This document shows, piece after piece, positions 10,728 to 23,271 of a DNA stretch of 64,000 bases. Each line of letters begins with the position of its first letter. Position 1 is the stretch's first letter. The notes below the pieces were generated by a model. It saw only the letters and a program-made list of their open reading frames with translations, did no database searches and was not told the origin of the DNA. The stretch covers positions 62,001-126,000 of the forward strand of contig JAQFWX010000070.1 of NCBI GenBank assembly GCA_027605045.1, read 5' to 3'. This DNA is from Phallus indusiatus (lineage: Eukaryota > Basidiomycota > Agaricomycetes > Phallales > Phallaceae). The position numbers and the translations under genes are program-made.

Positions 10728-13383
10728 ATGACGGTCACCCACCGCAAACGGCCAGTTCCGGATGAAGCTGGTATGGTGTTTTTTTTTGTATTATACTATC
10801 TGATCTTTTTTCGCGCATGTTCCCTGACTCTTCTTTGCTATTTTTCAAGTGATAAACGAACCGGGGCTCCAGGTCGAATGCGACGCCTGCCAATGTGATC
10901 TCACACACTCGGTCAGGATCAAATGCGCCGATCCTGTTTGCGAAGACGACGACGGCATCGACATCTGCCCAACATGTTTCACAAGAGGCGCAGAATTCAA
11001 GGAACACAAGCGGACACACGCCTATCGTATCATTGTAAGAGCGCCCATTAGTTTTCTGACAAAAACCTTTTATCTTTTTCTCTCCTCCTTCCCACTTGTT
11101 TTCTCGTTCTTTTTCGTTATCGCCTTGATCCTTGATTAACCACGTGATTTAGGAACTGCACTCTTACCCGATTTTTGATGAAGATTGGGGCGCTGACGAG
11201 TACATTTTATTTTTTTTCTTTCACGGGTTCCTTCAAGGCTAAGCTAATCTGTATTCAAGGGAACTTCTTCTCAATGAAGCTTTGACATTGCAAGGTCTTG
11301 GGAACTGGACCGCTGTCGCTGAACATGTCGGAACACGTACCAAGGAAGAAGTCGAACAACATTATAAATCTGTATATATAGCATCGCCTGACTTTCCGTT
11401 ACCCGTAAGTGACCCATTTATCATCCTTTTTGCTCTGACAGTAATCTGTCTCTTATCACCTACCTGGCTTTTAGCGTATGGATCTCGAGTTTAACGTTTC
11501 GCTGCCGGAGTTTCAAGCCCGCAAGAAACGTCGAATAGAAGCATTGGCCAGTCATCAGGCAGCCCCTGTCCCGCCCAAACCGGCCGTCGTTTCAACCCCA
11601 GGTGTTCACGAAATTGCGGGATACCTCCCTGGCCGTCTGGAATTCGAACACGAACTAGACAACGAAGCAGAAGATGCGGTTAAAGACCTCGAATTTGGAG
11701 TTATTCTCGATTTCGATGGCGATGAATTACCGGAGGACGAAAACGACATAGACGTTAAAGCGAGGAAACGGTGGGAGGAAACGAACAGGCAAGAGTCGAC
11801 GGCGAGTAAACGAAAAAGATCGGAGAGCGTTAGTTCAACACCTCTTTCGAATGGCAATGTGAAGCCTGTCGTGAATGGTATCAATGGTCATACTTCTGGT
11901 AAAACGAAGGTCAAACCGAAAATTGAAGAGAACGTGGAAGGTTCTATCACTGCTTCTAAGGAAGGCGAAAACGAAAACGGGGAAGACCCCGCTGCTCCAA
12001 TTATACCGTTAGAGACGTCTGAGTCAGTCAAGTTCAAGTTGGCGATGCTGGATATGTATCATCAACGAGTGTCTCGACGACATGAGGCGAAAGCGTTCAT
12101 GTTCCAGAGGGGACTGCTGGACTACAAAAAGGTGTGTGGCGAAAACATTCCTTTCGCTTGACCTCCCTTTTTAAACAACAATCACTCAATTCCCTTTTAG
12201 ATGATGGCGGCTGATAAGAAGAGGCAGAAGGAGGAGCGCGAGTTTGTACATAAATTTAGGCCGTTTGCCAAATTACAGACAGCGGATGATTATGAAGAAT
12301 TTGTGAATGGCATGCTGTGTATGTTGTTGTGTTATGTCATTCTCTCTCCCACACTCAGCTGACAATTTGCAATAACTCATTTTATGAAAAGTCGAGGCTG
12401 CGCTTAGGCGACGAATACAAGAGCTTCAGCATTACCGACGTCTGGGCATCACAACTTCGTCAGAAGTCGATAAATATGAGACAGAGTTGTATCAACGAGT
12501 ATGTCGTTTCGGTTTTTGCGTGCTGTATATATGTCAGCCAAGGTATTGATGTTAATATGTTCTTTAGAACGCTAGGAAGGCGAATCCTAGCTTTCAGCGT
12601 GATCAGTCAGCCGATCGTGCCAATCACATACATCGACAAGCATCTCGTGCCTCGTTTCCCCCGGATTCGGCTGCCGGCACAAATGAAGGTGACGGCGCTG
12701 AAGCTCCCAAGTCCAATCTGCCCGGAGGGCGTAAACCAGGTAAATCACCATTTTTTTTTCTGACTCTACCGCTACCGATCACCACTGATTCCCTTCTTTT
12801 TGTCTAGTTACGCCGCTCAATCTCGCCAATGCGCCGTCATTACACCTTCTCACGGTTCCCGAACAAACTCTTTGCTCGCAGCTGCGTATAATGCCAAAAG
12901 CGTATCTGCTCATCAAGGACACATTGGTCAGAGAGTTCGCCAGACGGGGCGGTAAACTAAGAAGACGAGAAGCTCGTGAACTAGTCAAAATTGACGTTAA
13001 CAAAACCAGTCGGGTATGGGATTTCTTGGTTCAGGCGGGCGTTCTGCGGGTGCCAGAAGAACCCTCAGTTCCTCCTCCTCTTCCAACCAACACTAATACT
13101 CCGTGCGTTTCTCTCTTTATTTTTATTCTCCACATCAAGTGATAACCATGGATGAAATGCGTGCAGGAATACAGCAACACCAGCTACCGGTCCGACTAAT
13201 CCGACAGCGCCCTCACCCTCACTTAGCGCAAAGCCGCTAGTACCTTTCAACGTGCCAACACCTTCCGAGAACACTGCTCCTGCTCCATCTCCTGCAAAAT
13301 CTCTTCCTAATAACTCATATTTCAACGTTTCTCCTGTCATCAATCATTCTATTCCTCCTACACCCGTTCAAAATCTGAAGTGA
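10728..13383 (+). CDS. ADA2: SAGA/ADA transcriptional adaptor Ada2
   Basis: Adaptor subunit of the Gcn5 histone acetyltransferase module in the nucleus. Domain order is as expected. The N-terminal ZZ zinc finger reads CDACQCDLTHSVRIKCADP with later DICPTCF. A SANT/Myb domain follows (DWGADEELLLNEALTLQGLG). The central Ada2 region contains RMDLEFNVSLPEFQARKKRR and RLGITTSSEVDKYETELY. A C-terminal SWIRM domain ends the conserved part (TLCSQLRIMPKAYLLIKDTL, then KIDVNKTSRVWDFLVQAG). The gene is split by about nine short introns, all joinable in phase, and ends in a Pro/Ser-rich tail at 13381-13383. The ATG at 10728 gives MTVTHRKRPVPDEA directly before the ZZ domain. The identification is very secure. 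Confidence 0.95.
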
Positions 13384-13874
13384 CGCTATTACGATACCAC
13401 ACACATGCGACGTTTTCTTTGATGGGGAGAAGAAACGCTGATTAGTATATAGCATGGCTGGGCTTCTTCATTTTACTATTGCATTTGTATATTAACAACT
13501 ATCATTCGAAATTCCACGCCATGCTGATTATAATACTTACCAACGTCCCAGTTGTTGGGCATTTTCAAGCTGTTCGAAACTTGACATGCCTGAGCGGTCC
13601 ATCCTCTTAGTATGGCATGTTTCAATTTATGATACTAGCCCGGTCGTTGCATCGAGGCACACCCCATCCCAAGATAGTTTCAAACGAATCCATACAGTTT
13701 TTGACATTATCAACATACATTACATATTCAGAGAAAGCAGATGAAAGACAGGTGAACCCGCAAGGATCAGAGGAGAGAGTAAATTTGCAACAACAGGAAA
13801 CTAATTTTGATGAAAACGTTACGTGAACAATAAATTATTCTAGAGTCCGATGCAATACCGATAATTGTCTTAAA
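13384..13874. other. Convergent intergenic region
   Basis: Shared 3' flank of ADA2 and the DUF1223 gene. An open frame at 13617-13826 has no protein-like features. Nothing else is seen. Confidence 0.5.
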
Positions 13875-14761
13875 TCAAATCTTAGCTGCAGCAATAACAG
13901 GGCCTCCTCTGCCCTTTTGTACCACGATTGCAGCTTTCAGTCCTTCCAAGTTCATCTCAGGAAGTGGGAACTCCAATTTCCCACCTTCCCACCATCCGAG
14001 AACAGTCAAATCTTTTACTATATTCCTATGCGGCAAATTTGCACCACGATTCTCGCCTCGGCCAATTGAGATGGTGTGATTCCGCGGGTCGTACACAATC
14101 AGTTGCACAATGCCACGGGTGTTTTCTGGTCCAGTTACGGTAACCTTGCCATCTGCGATCTTAACTGAAGCAAAAGATGCCAAAGGTGCAGCTTTTCCTT
14201 CCTGGATTAGGGTCTGTAACTCTTTTTGGCGTGAACCCACTCCGTATGAGACACCGTTGATGATAACCTGAAGACAACATTACTCAATATCGTGGTAGCT
14301 GGCATACGAATATAATGACGAAAAAGGCGTACCTGTGGAGTGTAAACGCTCCGGCTTTTGAAGGCGGCCGAATAGTCGCGTTGACGTTGGTCCCATGCCT
14401 TGTTTCCAAAGGTATCAGGCCATCCTAGGTAGTCCCAGTATGTGACTTCGTAGGTCAAAACAAGTTTGTCGGGATCATCTGCTAGAGGGATGACGTTGTC
14501 GTTTGCAGGAGGACAAGAAGAACAACCCTGTGATTGGAATAGTTCGACGACAGTGGGAGAGACAGCTTGCTGCGGTGTCATGCCAGTGGTCGTAGTCATC
14601 GAATTTGTCATCGAATTTGGTGTATCTTCCATCGCTGACTCGCTGGAGGAAGTCATGGAATCTTTTGGTACGCAAACTTCGTCCATGTTGGTCATCTTAT
14701 CCATTTTGTTCTTGTTGGATCCAAAGTGAAAGAGGCCTTTTATTCTGGAGGTAGTCGACAT
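13875..14761 (-). CDS. DUF1223 thioredoxin-like family protein
   Basis: Conserved protein of uncertain function with a thioredoxin-like fold, found in bacteria and fungi. The signature VVELFQSQGCSSCPPAND carries the Cys-x-x-Cys pair. It is followed by the conserved LVLTYEVTYWDYLGWPDTFG and RSVYTPQVIINGVSYGVGSR, the latter spanning one intron. The rest is a beta-rich domain ending GRGGPVIAAAKI, with the stop at 13875. The N-terminal about 70 residues are Met/Ser/Thr-rich and low complexity (MSTTSRIKGLFHFGSNKNKM). The start at 14761 is the first ATG. A CTTTTCAG just upstream could be the acceptor of a 5'-UTR intron. Family assignment is secure; a redox role is inferred from the CxxC. Confidence 0.88.
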
Positions 14762-15335
14762 AGTAGTGAAATGGCGATGTGGGTGGCAAATTGGAAAAGC
14801 CTGAAAAGACAACAAAATGCATTTATATCGTGATCTAACAGGAGCTAGCGACGATCTAATTGATGGGATGACAAAGTGGCGATGAACGACTGAGAGGTTT
14901 CCGTTGAACGCTCGGATCCGAAGCTACGTCGGACATTGATGATGGTGTGATGGTACCCAGAGCACGACATACTTCACCGGTACCGGAAACTTCCTTCGTC
15001 TAAATTATAATCTTCGATGATAGCAGTCTGAATAATATAAGACAATACATTTTCTTTGATGATAGTAAGACATATGACGTTGACTGAGGCTTGACCATAT
15101 TGGGCACCAACATTAAGGTCAGGTACTACATAACCTACGAAGGCACCCGATATCCAAGCTCGAAGCAGTGCGAATGGAGACGACGGTGATTGATATATTG
15201 ATACCCAAGCCAAGTTGTTTTACAAGCGCATTCATGAATGGTAACATGTTACATTTTCCAAAACACAGCTCACTACAACAAGTCTGTCTCCGCTATTTCC
15301 AGCTCCTGTCTTGTGGTCCATTTTGCAATTTTGTT
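14762..15335. other. Intergenic region
   Basis: Upstream region of the DUF1223 gene and 3' flank of the cysteine synthase gene. A minus-strand open frame at 14974-15213 shows no family signature, so I do not call it. Confidence 0.5.
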
Positions 15336-17558
15336 CTAAGATCTGATTAGGTCTTCGATAAGAGATGGATCCGCCGCGATGCCTGCTGCTTGTACATAGC
15401 TGTCGTTCCTGCGCAAGAAGCATTGAATTCGTTGAAGTAATGTAAGTATAAGATGTGAGGTATCATACCAGAACTATCGAACGGCGGAATTATTGAGTAT
15501 AAAACGTGCAAGCGGATGAATCAAACACGAACCTTCGAATAATGCCGTGTGCCAGAGTCGCACCTTGGGAAAATAAGTCAGAAAAGGACAAAATCTGAGT
15601 TCTCCAATTCCTTACAAGATTGTGACTATCACTTGATTCTCACACCATTTCATGTCTTTCGCCAACTTAACGCATGCGACAAGATTACATGCGCTACTTG
15701 ATCCAAGGAACAGTCCGTCATTCTGGACAAGATACCTTGACATGGCAATGGCTTCCTTGTCTTGGACTCTGTATGCATCGTCTATTATTGGAAGTCCCAT
15801 TTCAAAGTTTTTAGTCAGGCGATTGATGCCACTTTGGAAAAGTAACACTTTAGTCGGAATAATTAAATATAGCAAAAGTAGTATTCTTACATTCCTTCGA
15901 CGACGGTATCGACCTTGCATGGAAGTTTTAGATCGCTCAAATTGGATATGCAAGAAACTACTTGCCTGATGTCTTCGCTTCGTCCCTTCCGCCTCTTTTT
16001 GATCGAAAATGACACCGTATTTTACCTGATACGGTGTTATTTCATTAAGACATTTAGAGAGATCATTACCTTATTATACAATCCAGACCCCTCAGGGTCT
16101 ACAAGAATAACTTTTAGATTCTCGGCCATTGCTTTGAGAAATCTGCCAACGCCTGAGATTGTTCCTCCCGTCCCTGAGATAACCATCAACAACCACATTC
16201 CAGGCCAGGTATCAGAATTCAAAAAGTTTACCTGAACCAGATACGAAAGCATCTATTCTGCCATTAGTTTGTCGCCATATTTCAGGCCCAGTGTCCTCAT
16301 AATGGGCATCAAAGTTGCTTCTATTCTGTTCATATGAGCTTTTTTTATGTTCAAATAACAAATGAAATAAGTACCTCAAACTGATCGGCAAAAAACCCTC
16401 GCGGTTTTTGTCTCTGTCGATCCTCGGCGAAAGGGTCTTCATTATCCGTGACGCTTTCTTTTGTATCTGTCGTTACGATGGTATCGGCACTGATGACAAT
16501 AGGATTAATGGCATTCCCAAATTCTAAGGCTCTCTGTCTGGCCAAGTTCTACTAAAAGTGTTCATAGCCTGTTTAGGTGCTTGTTTCGAGCGAAGCATAC
16601 CACAAACTGCACAACGGTAAAAAATAAGCTTGGGCCTGTTATTGCAGAAAGCTCACCTGTTTTTTATCAACAATGCTGGCTGGACGAACTTTCTCGACAC
16701 GAGCACCTAGGGCTAAAAGTGTTTTAGCCTTTTCGTCAGCGACGTCATCTGGCATGATTATTGCTGTGGTATGTGAGGACATTTGTTCAGGGAAGACGAA
16801 AAATGCGGACCAACTTGCATTGTAGCCCCTTGAATACGGTTAACTCGAAGGCGCAAAGCGAGGTTACATTCCTAGATCTCACCTTGCACGAGCGATCATA
16901 GCCAAAGATATCCCAGTTGAACCGACAGTGCCCTCGAAGATACATGAGCCGTTGTACGGGTAAAGAAAACCGCTTCTCTCAGCATCTTCGATTACTTGAA
17001 AAATTTTCAATACGGAGGAGGACAAGGGCGTAAAGGAGCCTCACTTCTCAAAGCAACACGATCTTTAACACTTCCACCCGGGTTGAGAAACTGTAAAATG
17101 CCATCGCCACGTCAAACAGATGAAGGATTGCAACAAATGTGACTAACTTCGGCTTTGCCCTATGAATTCTTCGATTAACCAACTTTATAAAGAAACCACA
17201 TATGCATACCAATATTTCCACTCCCAAAGCGTCGCTCAAAGAGTTGATCCTAACGAGAGGAGTATTCCCTATATAACGTCTCAGCCAACAAATTAATTCG
17301 AAAGAACTCTTTCATGCTGTTACCAATCAATCCACTTATGCCATTCCGGATGATTTCATCACTTCTGAGCTGAATTGGACGACTTATTTCCTCTTCCACC
17401 AGTCTCGTGTATTCTTCTTCGCGTCTCCGACGCAAGTATGCCAAAAGCGAGACTGAAGTGATAGACGCGGATATTCCACAAAAGATGCCCAAAAGAAGTG
17501 AATGAAAGGGTTTTCGAGGTAGCCTCAGTAATCTGAATAGATAGTCTTTAAAATCCAT
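15336..17558 (-). CDS. Membrane-anchored cysteine synthase (O-acetylserine sulfhydrylase type), micro-exon rich
   Basis: PLP-dependent cysteine synthase of the fungal type with an N-terminal anchor; yeast Mcy1/YGR012W is outer-mitochondrial. The start [20 protein letters not shown] leads into one TM segment (about residues 17-41) with flanking Arg. The catalytic core shows [34 protein letters not shown] (PLP lysine), [35 protein letters not shown] and [11 protein letters not shown]. The end is [17 protein letters not shown], stopping at 15336. Assembly requires exons of 12 nt (17148-17159), 14 nt (16815-16828), 6 nt (16601-16606), 31 nt (15533-15563) and 5 nt (15469-15473). It also needs a GC-AG intron (15914-15965). 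An in-frame upstream ATG at 17657 is less likely, because it would overlap the divergent PIG-H start. Confidence 0.93.
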
Positions 17559-17646
17559 GTTCAGGCTTGGCGGGCTATAAGGTCGATGATGCAACCGTGA
17601 CGAACGCGTTACAACGTGACGCTCTGCCTTACCATCGAGAACATGC
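17559..17646. promoter_or_regulatory. 88-bp bidirectional promoter region
   Basis: Only 88 bp separate the start codons of the divergent cysteine synthase (minus) and PIG-H (plus) genes. Both upstream control regions and UTRs must therefore share or overlap this stretch. No specific factor site is claimed. Confidence 0.6.
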
Positions 17647-18362
17647 ATGCAGGCCAATGTGCATCCGGAACTCTCTATATTTCAGCCTGCCGAAGGTGTT
17701 TTGGAAATAAGAGTTTATAATCGAGATCACCTGCGTGAATACAGAAGAAGGAATTTTCTCAGATATCTTCCACTTTTTTTGGGGCTGTTACTCGTTGGAG
17801 TGATACATGTTAAAGTGAGTAAATTAGTTCCTGGTAGTTTCTTAACTCTGAGGGTTCATAATAGATAACATACCCTATAAATTATTACATAAATTCATCC
17901 TTGGCTCTACTATACGTTTATAATCAATGCACTCAAGTTATTTACGGTATGTGTTGGCGGTCGTTTTGAGTCCATAGTCTTCATGACTGATAACTATGTA
18001 GAATCCGTGCAAATAATAGCTTTTTTTGGAATTCAACTAGAAACCGTACGAGGTATTCGAATCCCGTTCTATCGTTCAATATCGTTGATGTCCAGAAGAC
18101 GGTTCATTGCTTTACAATACATCCAAGATGTCGTGATTAATGAAGGTCTTTGGGGATGGAATGTTCGATACTACCTCTGCATTATAAAAGATAACCAAAA
18201 AGATTTGACCTTGGAAGTTATTTTTGAGGTATGCTCTTGTTTTGTCATTCTGTTTTAAAACCAAGCTGAATTCGGGTTCCCGCGCAGAATCTTCTTCCAA
18301 AGTTACCTGTACTAGAGATAGTCTATACTACTATCCACGATAGTTTAGCTAAAATATCATAA
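17647..18362 (+). CDS. GPI15: PIG-H/Gpi15 subunit of GPI-GlcNAc transferase
   Basis: Subunit of the ER complex that adds GlcNAc to phosphatidylinositol, the first step of GPI-anchor synthesis. The N-terminal part contains a hydrophobic hairpin (YLPLFLGLLLVGVIHVK, then YYINSSLALLYVYNQC). The PIG-H domain follows: ESVQIIAFFGIQLETVRGIR, RFIALQYIQDVVINEGLWGW and YLCIIKDNQKDLTLEVIFE. It ends at LPKLPVLEIVYTTIHDSLAK with the stop at 18360-18362. Three short introns join cleanly in phase; the first is exactly 50 nt. It is divergent from the cysteine synthase gene. The length of about 180 residues is usual for the family. The symbol follows the yeast name and rests on the domain alone. Confidence 0.9.
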
Positions 18363-18505
18363 AGACATATTTTTGAAAACTTTCAGTATTGTAAATTCTA
18401 AATGAATACCGCAAAACAGATAGAAGTTGAGAATAACTTCCGCGGACTTTGAACTCGCAAAAAATCTGCCGCGCGTACATTAGTCGTTGGGCTAACATTT
18501 AAACT

Positions 18506-20745
18506 ATGTCAAGCATCGAGCTCATTAATCCGAAGGCCGAAAGTGTGCGCCGTTCGCAAGCACTCCAGGTGATTGTCAAACAAAAGATGACTTTCTCCGT
18601 ATTGTATTCATAAAATCTGGTTACAGGTCAACACGAATGGCGCTATGGGTTTGGCCAACGTTGTGGCTAGCAATTTAGGTTACTTATAATCCAATCGATT
18701 TCCAAGCTCCTTTTTCACCAAATAATATTATATCAGGTCCAAGAGGTACTATGAAAATGCTTGTAGATGGTGCTGGTCAAATCAAGTTAACCAAGGTATG
18801 GAATATCTTCAAACCTGTCTTGCAAATTTGAAACACGCTCTCCCATACAGGATGGCAAAGTATTACTCTCGGAAATGCAAATCCAAAATCCAACAGCAGC
18901 GATGATTGCAAAAACTGCAGTTGCACAGGACGATCAAGTCGGTGACGGCACAACTTCAGTTGTTCTCCTGGTAGGTGAACTACTGAAACAAGCCGATCGT
19001 TATATCTCGGAGGGTGTGCACCCGACTGTGATTGCGACAGGATATGACGCGGCAAAAAAGGATGCTTTAGCTGTTAGTTAATCACCCTGCTTGCTTTCCA
19101 TTTCTTTTTATAACCCACCACGCATCTCGCCGTCCAGTTTTTAGACACCTTCAAAGTACCCCAAAAAGTTGATCGTACAACGCTCATCAATGTAGCGTAC
19201 ACATCCCTGTCTACCAAAATCCATAGCACACTCGCCAAGAAACTCGCACCGGATGTTGTTGACGCAGTGCTTTCTATTCAACCTCCACCCCCGCCACCCC
19301 CACTCAAAGATGGCGATCCAGTCGAGCCCCGGGAACCAATTGATCTTCATATGGTTGAAATTATGAAGATGCAACATCGCACTGCGTCTGAAACACAACT
19401 GGTCCGAGGTTTAGTGCTTGATCATGGTGGACGTCATCCGGACATGCCCAAACGCGTCGAAAACGCGTACATCCTCATTCTTAACGTCAGCTTGGAATAC
19501 GAAAAAACGTATGCACTCGCCCTTAAGAATAAATTCCCGAATGCTAATATTCTTCTTGTTTAGTGAAATCAACTCAGGCTTTTTCTATTCGTCGGCTGAG
19601 CAACGCGAAAAACTCGTGGAGTCGGAACGGAAATTCGTAGATGCCAAGTTAAAAAAAATTGTCGAGTTCAAAAAATTGGTCTGCGATCAACCAGTAGATG
19701 GGAAGAAAGGAGAGAAGCCCAAGAAATTCGTCATCATTAATCAAAAGGGTATCGATCCCTTGAGTTTGGATATCCTCGCGAAGAATGATATTTTGGGTCT
19801 TCGACGAGCTAAGAGGCGTAACATGGAACGGTAAGAGAGTTATTCCTGTGCTATTTTCGTTTTATGTATCATTAAACTGTTAGGCTGCAATTAATCGCTG
19901 GTGGTATTGCTCAGAACTCAGTAGACGATTTGACTCCAGAAGTACTTGGTTGGGCAGGTCTAGTCTACGAACACACACTTGGGGATGAGAAATATACCTT
20001 TGTTGAGAACGTCCGAGAACCAAAAAGTGTTACTCTCTTGATAAAAGGTTGGGTCTTCATTTCAACCTTCGTTTCCATCTCACTTACACATAACATTGCT
20101 TTTTTAGGTCCCAATCAGCACACTATTACACAGATACACGATGCTTTACGAGACGGCTTGCGGAGCGTAAAGAACGCAATCGAGGATGGCGCTCTTGTAC
20201 CCGGCGCCGGTGCTTTTGAGGTTGCATGTGCTAATCACCTTACTACTGTTACAAAGGTGAGCAAGCTTTTACGTCTTCGAGGTACTAGAAAAGATCTAAC
20301 AAACAATTACAGAAAAGTGTGAAAGGACGTGCCAAGATGGGTGTCCAAGCATATGCCGACGCTTTACTCATTATTCCTAAAACATTGGCAAAGAATGGGG
20401 GATATGACGTTCAGGATGCCATTATCTCTTTGCAGGTAGATTCCGTTATTATCTTGAATTTAGCTTATTTCATGCTAATGCGATTGAATAGGAAGAGCAA
20501 GCTGAGGGAAACGTAGTCGGTCTTGATTTACAGTCAGGTCAGCCCTTTGACCCGACCGTTGAAGGTGTTTGGGACAATTACAGAGTGAAGAGACAAATGT
20601 TACATTCATGGTGCGAAAGCTCCCCATATTGTTCAGAGACAAAGCCACTGATCATACGTTTAGTTCGGTAATTGCAGTCAACTTGCTCTCAACGGATGAG
20701 ATTATGCGCGCGGGCAGGTCATCTTTAAAATCCGACGGTCAGTGA
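18506..20745 (+). CDS. CCT6: T-complex protein 1 subunit zeta
   Basis: Zeta subunit of the cytosolic group II chaperonin CCT/TRiC, which folds actin, tubulin and other clients. It starts [20 protein letters not shown]. The ATP-binding motifs [20 protein letters not shown] and [20 protein letters not shown] are intact, as is the late motif [15 protein letters not shown]. The zeta-type spacing and C-terminus ([20 protein letters not shown], then [16 protein letters not shown]) distinguish it from other CCT subunits. A proline run ([20 protein letters not shown]) interrupts the apical domain. About ten short introns are used; the last splits the Cys codon of HSCSV. The stop is at 20743-20745. 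Confidence 0.95.
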
Positions 20746-20964
20746 GATCGACTCACCAATTGTAGACTTAAAATCAGGGACGCCTCCCGTCATTATATAC
20801 ACCAATAAGCTCAATAATAAACATCAATTTTCTATCCCCTGGTTGTAAAGTTATGCCGCTCCAATTGCGTATTGCGCTCATTAGAGGCCCGGGCAAAGCG
20901 CTTAAAATCTCATAACAAGAGTTGATTACGTCAGCTCAATTTCACAGCATCTCATCGCTCTCTC

Positions 20965-22857
20965 ATGCAGCACTCGCCTCGCCTGGTGCCCCAGCAATAC
21001 CCTTATGACCAGCAAAATCCATTACCGCTGACTCCAGATCAGTATTATAATAAATATCAATCACCATATGGCGAGTCGAGAATAGATGGCGAAGAGGCAG
21101 CCTCTCAGTACAATAATAATGACAACTATTACCCCTCCCCCGCCGGCGACGATCCTAATAGTGCTGCTGCCTTTCAGCAAAGACAACAGTCTCGGTTTCA
21201 GCCAACACCACCACCCGCTCCTCAAGCTCAGTCTCCGTACACCTCATCTCCCCATCGACATACCCAGTATTTCCAAGAGGAAGATGCTGAATCACAATAC
21301 AACCGTCAATCATTTTTTTACCAAGGCCAGCCTTCCGAACAACAACAGCAGCAGCAACAACAACAACAACAGCCACAACAACAGCGGCAGCAAGTTCAAT
21401 CGGCAATGTCGCCATTGAATCCTCAATCACCATCTCAACAGCGACCAGGGCCCAATCGGGGTCTCGAAGACACGCAGTCATCTCCGGGCGGTCCGCTACT
21501 CGATCATTCTCATCTCCGTCCCGGGAAACAAGCAGCGCTGCTTTCACACGAAAGAACGCTAGAACTCTATCGTGCTAATGCGAAGAAAACTCAAAACCCC
21601 GAAGTACAATTCGAGTTCGCCGTGTTTATGATAGAAGCAGCCAAGACGTCGCCTATACCCGCCTTAACAAAAGCCAACGTCATAGAAGTTGAGAAGGCAA
21701 TAGAGAAACGAGATGATCTCATTCGGGAGGCTACTAGTCTTCTTAAACGGTTAGCAGACAGAGGACATCCTGCGTCCCAGTACTTTCTCGCGGACTGTTA
21801 TGCAAACGGACTTGGAACCGTCAAAAACCGACAGGACTTTGATAAAGCATATCCTCTGTTTGTTCTGGCAGCTAAACACGGGCATCCGGATGCTTCATAT
21901 CGAGCGGGAACGTGCTGCGAAAACGGCTGGGGATGCCGTCGCGAAAGTGCGAAAGCTGTCCAGTTCTACCGCAAGGCCGCGGCTGCCCAGCACCCAGGCG
22001 CAATGTACCGACTCGGGATTGCGGAACTCAATGGAGAGTTAGGATTGTCCAAGAGTCCAAGAGAAGGTGTTAAATGGCTTAAACGGTCGGCGGAACATGC
22101 CACAGCAGAATTCCCTCATGCGTTACACGAGTTAGCTCTGATCCACGAACGAGGTATCGAAAATGTCGTTTTTGTAGATTATGAGTATGCGGTGGAGCTT
22201 TTAGCTCAAGCAGCAGAGCTAGGTAATGCTCCCAGTGCCTATCGCCTTGGAGAATGCTACGAGTATGGCAAATTGGGGTGTCCACAAGATGCAGCGCTGT
22301 CTATTCATTATTATGTATGTATCCGTATTCCCATGTCGCTTTCCACATGTTTTGCCTTCTTTTCTTGATGTATTAACCTGCGATTCTTTTTTCTTTCTGT
22401 CTTCTTTTCCCTAGAACATTGCTGCCCAGCAGAACCATCGAGACGCCTGCTTTGCTCTTACCGCATGGTACCTCGTTGGATCACCAGGCGTCCTGCCACA
22501 GTCCGACACAGAAGCATATTTATGGGCGAAGAGAGCAGCAGAATGCGGTCTTGTCAAAGCGATGTACGCCGTGGGGTATTTCACCGAGGTCGGTATTGGC
22601 GTTTCGCCCAATTTACAAGAGTAAGTTGTTAGACTCTTTTTTCAAATGTTTAACGAGTTGTATTTATTTATCTGGTTTCTTTATCTAGCGCTACAGGATG
22701 GTATAAACGCGCGGCAGAGCTTGGGGATAACAGAGCTCAACAACGGTTAAAATCTCAGACCGGACCGTTACCGGTTCCCAATGGACCCGGTGGGGTGTTG
22801 CATCGTGGTGGTCCGGAGCAATCCGAGGGGACGGACGGAAAGTGCTTGATAATGTGA
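20965..22857 (+). CDS. Sel1-repeat chitin synthase activator, SKT5/CHS4-like, C-terminal CaaX
   Basis: Cell-wall regulatory protein resembling yeast Skt5/Chs4, which recruits and activates chitin synthase. The N-terminal about 180 residues are disordered and Q/P/S-rich, with a long CAA/CAG-encoded glutamine run around 21339-21395. At least seven Sel1/TPR-like repeats follow, for example ADRGHPASQYFLADCYANGL, AAKHGHPDASYRAGTCCENG and AAAAQHPGAMYRLGIAELNG. The last exon ends DGKCLIM, a canonical CaaX farnesylation box, with the stop at 22855-22857. Two introns lie in the C-terminal third. The repeat architecture plus CaaX strongly supports the Skt5 family; which chitin synthase it serves is unknown. 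Confidence 0.9.
21339..21395 (+). repeat. CAA/CAG polyglutamine repeat
   Basis: In-frame CAA/CAG tract in the SKT5-like gene that encodes a nearly uninterrupted glutamine run. Such tracts are prone to length variation. Confidence 0.85.
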
Positions 22858-23271
22858 TTACGCTTGACAGCAGCTATCATAATCTTTTTCAGTCTCTCTC
22901 TATTTAGTCTACTTCAATTGCAATGACCCTTTTTTTTCAAACCCATTCCTTACTCTAGACCTCTCATATTTTTTCCCATCATTCTACGGACTTGAAACCT
23001 TCCTTTTTTTGTACTGTAGTATCATCATATCATATGTAAGGGATATCTAATATCACCGAACCTTGACAAATGGACTTAGTGGCCTGTTGCTCTTGACCTG
23101 CGCCGAACCTTTCCTCGTGTGTCAGCCGTTCAGTGGTCGTTTTTCAAAACGTACACATTCAATGCTTATAAATTAATAACAATACGGATAAAACAATGCG
23201 ATCATCCATATCCAACAAAGAACCGTTGACATTTTTTTCTCTCCAACCGCGAAACTTTGCCTGTGTGGTCT
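22858..23271. other. Convergent intergenic region
   Basis: 3' flanks of the SKT5-like gene and SDR copy 1. It is T-rich; no gene is seen. Confidence 0.55.

Noticed and set aside
14974..15213. Minus-strand open frame between the DUF1223 and cysteine synthase genes
   Set aside because: No homology signature and no plausible start or partner exon.
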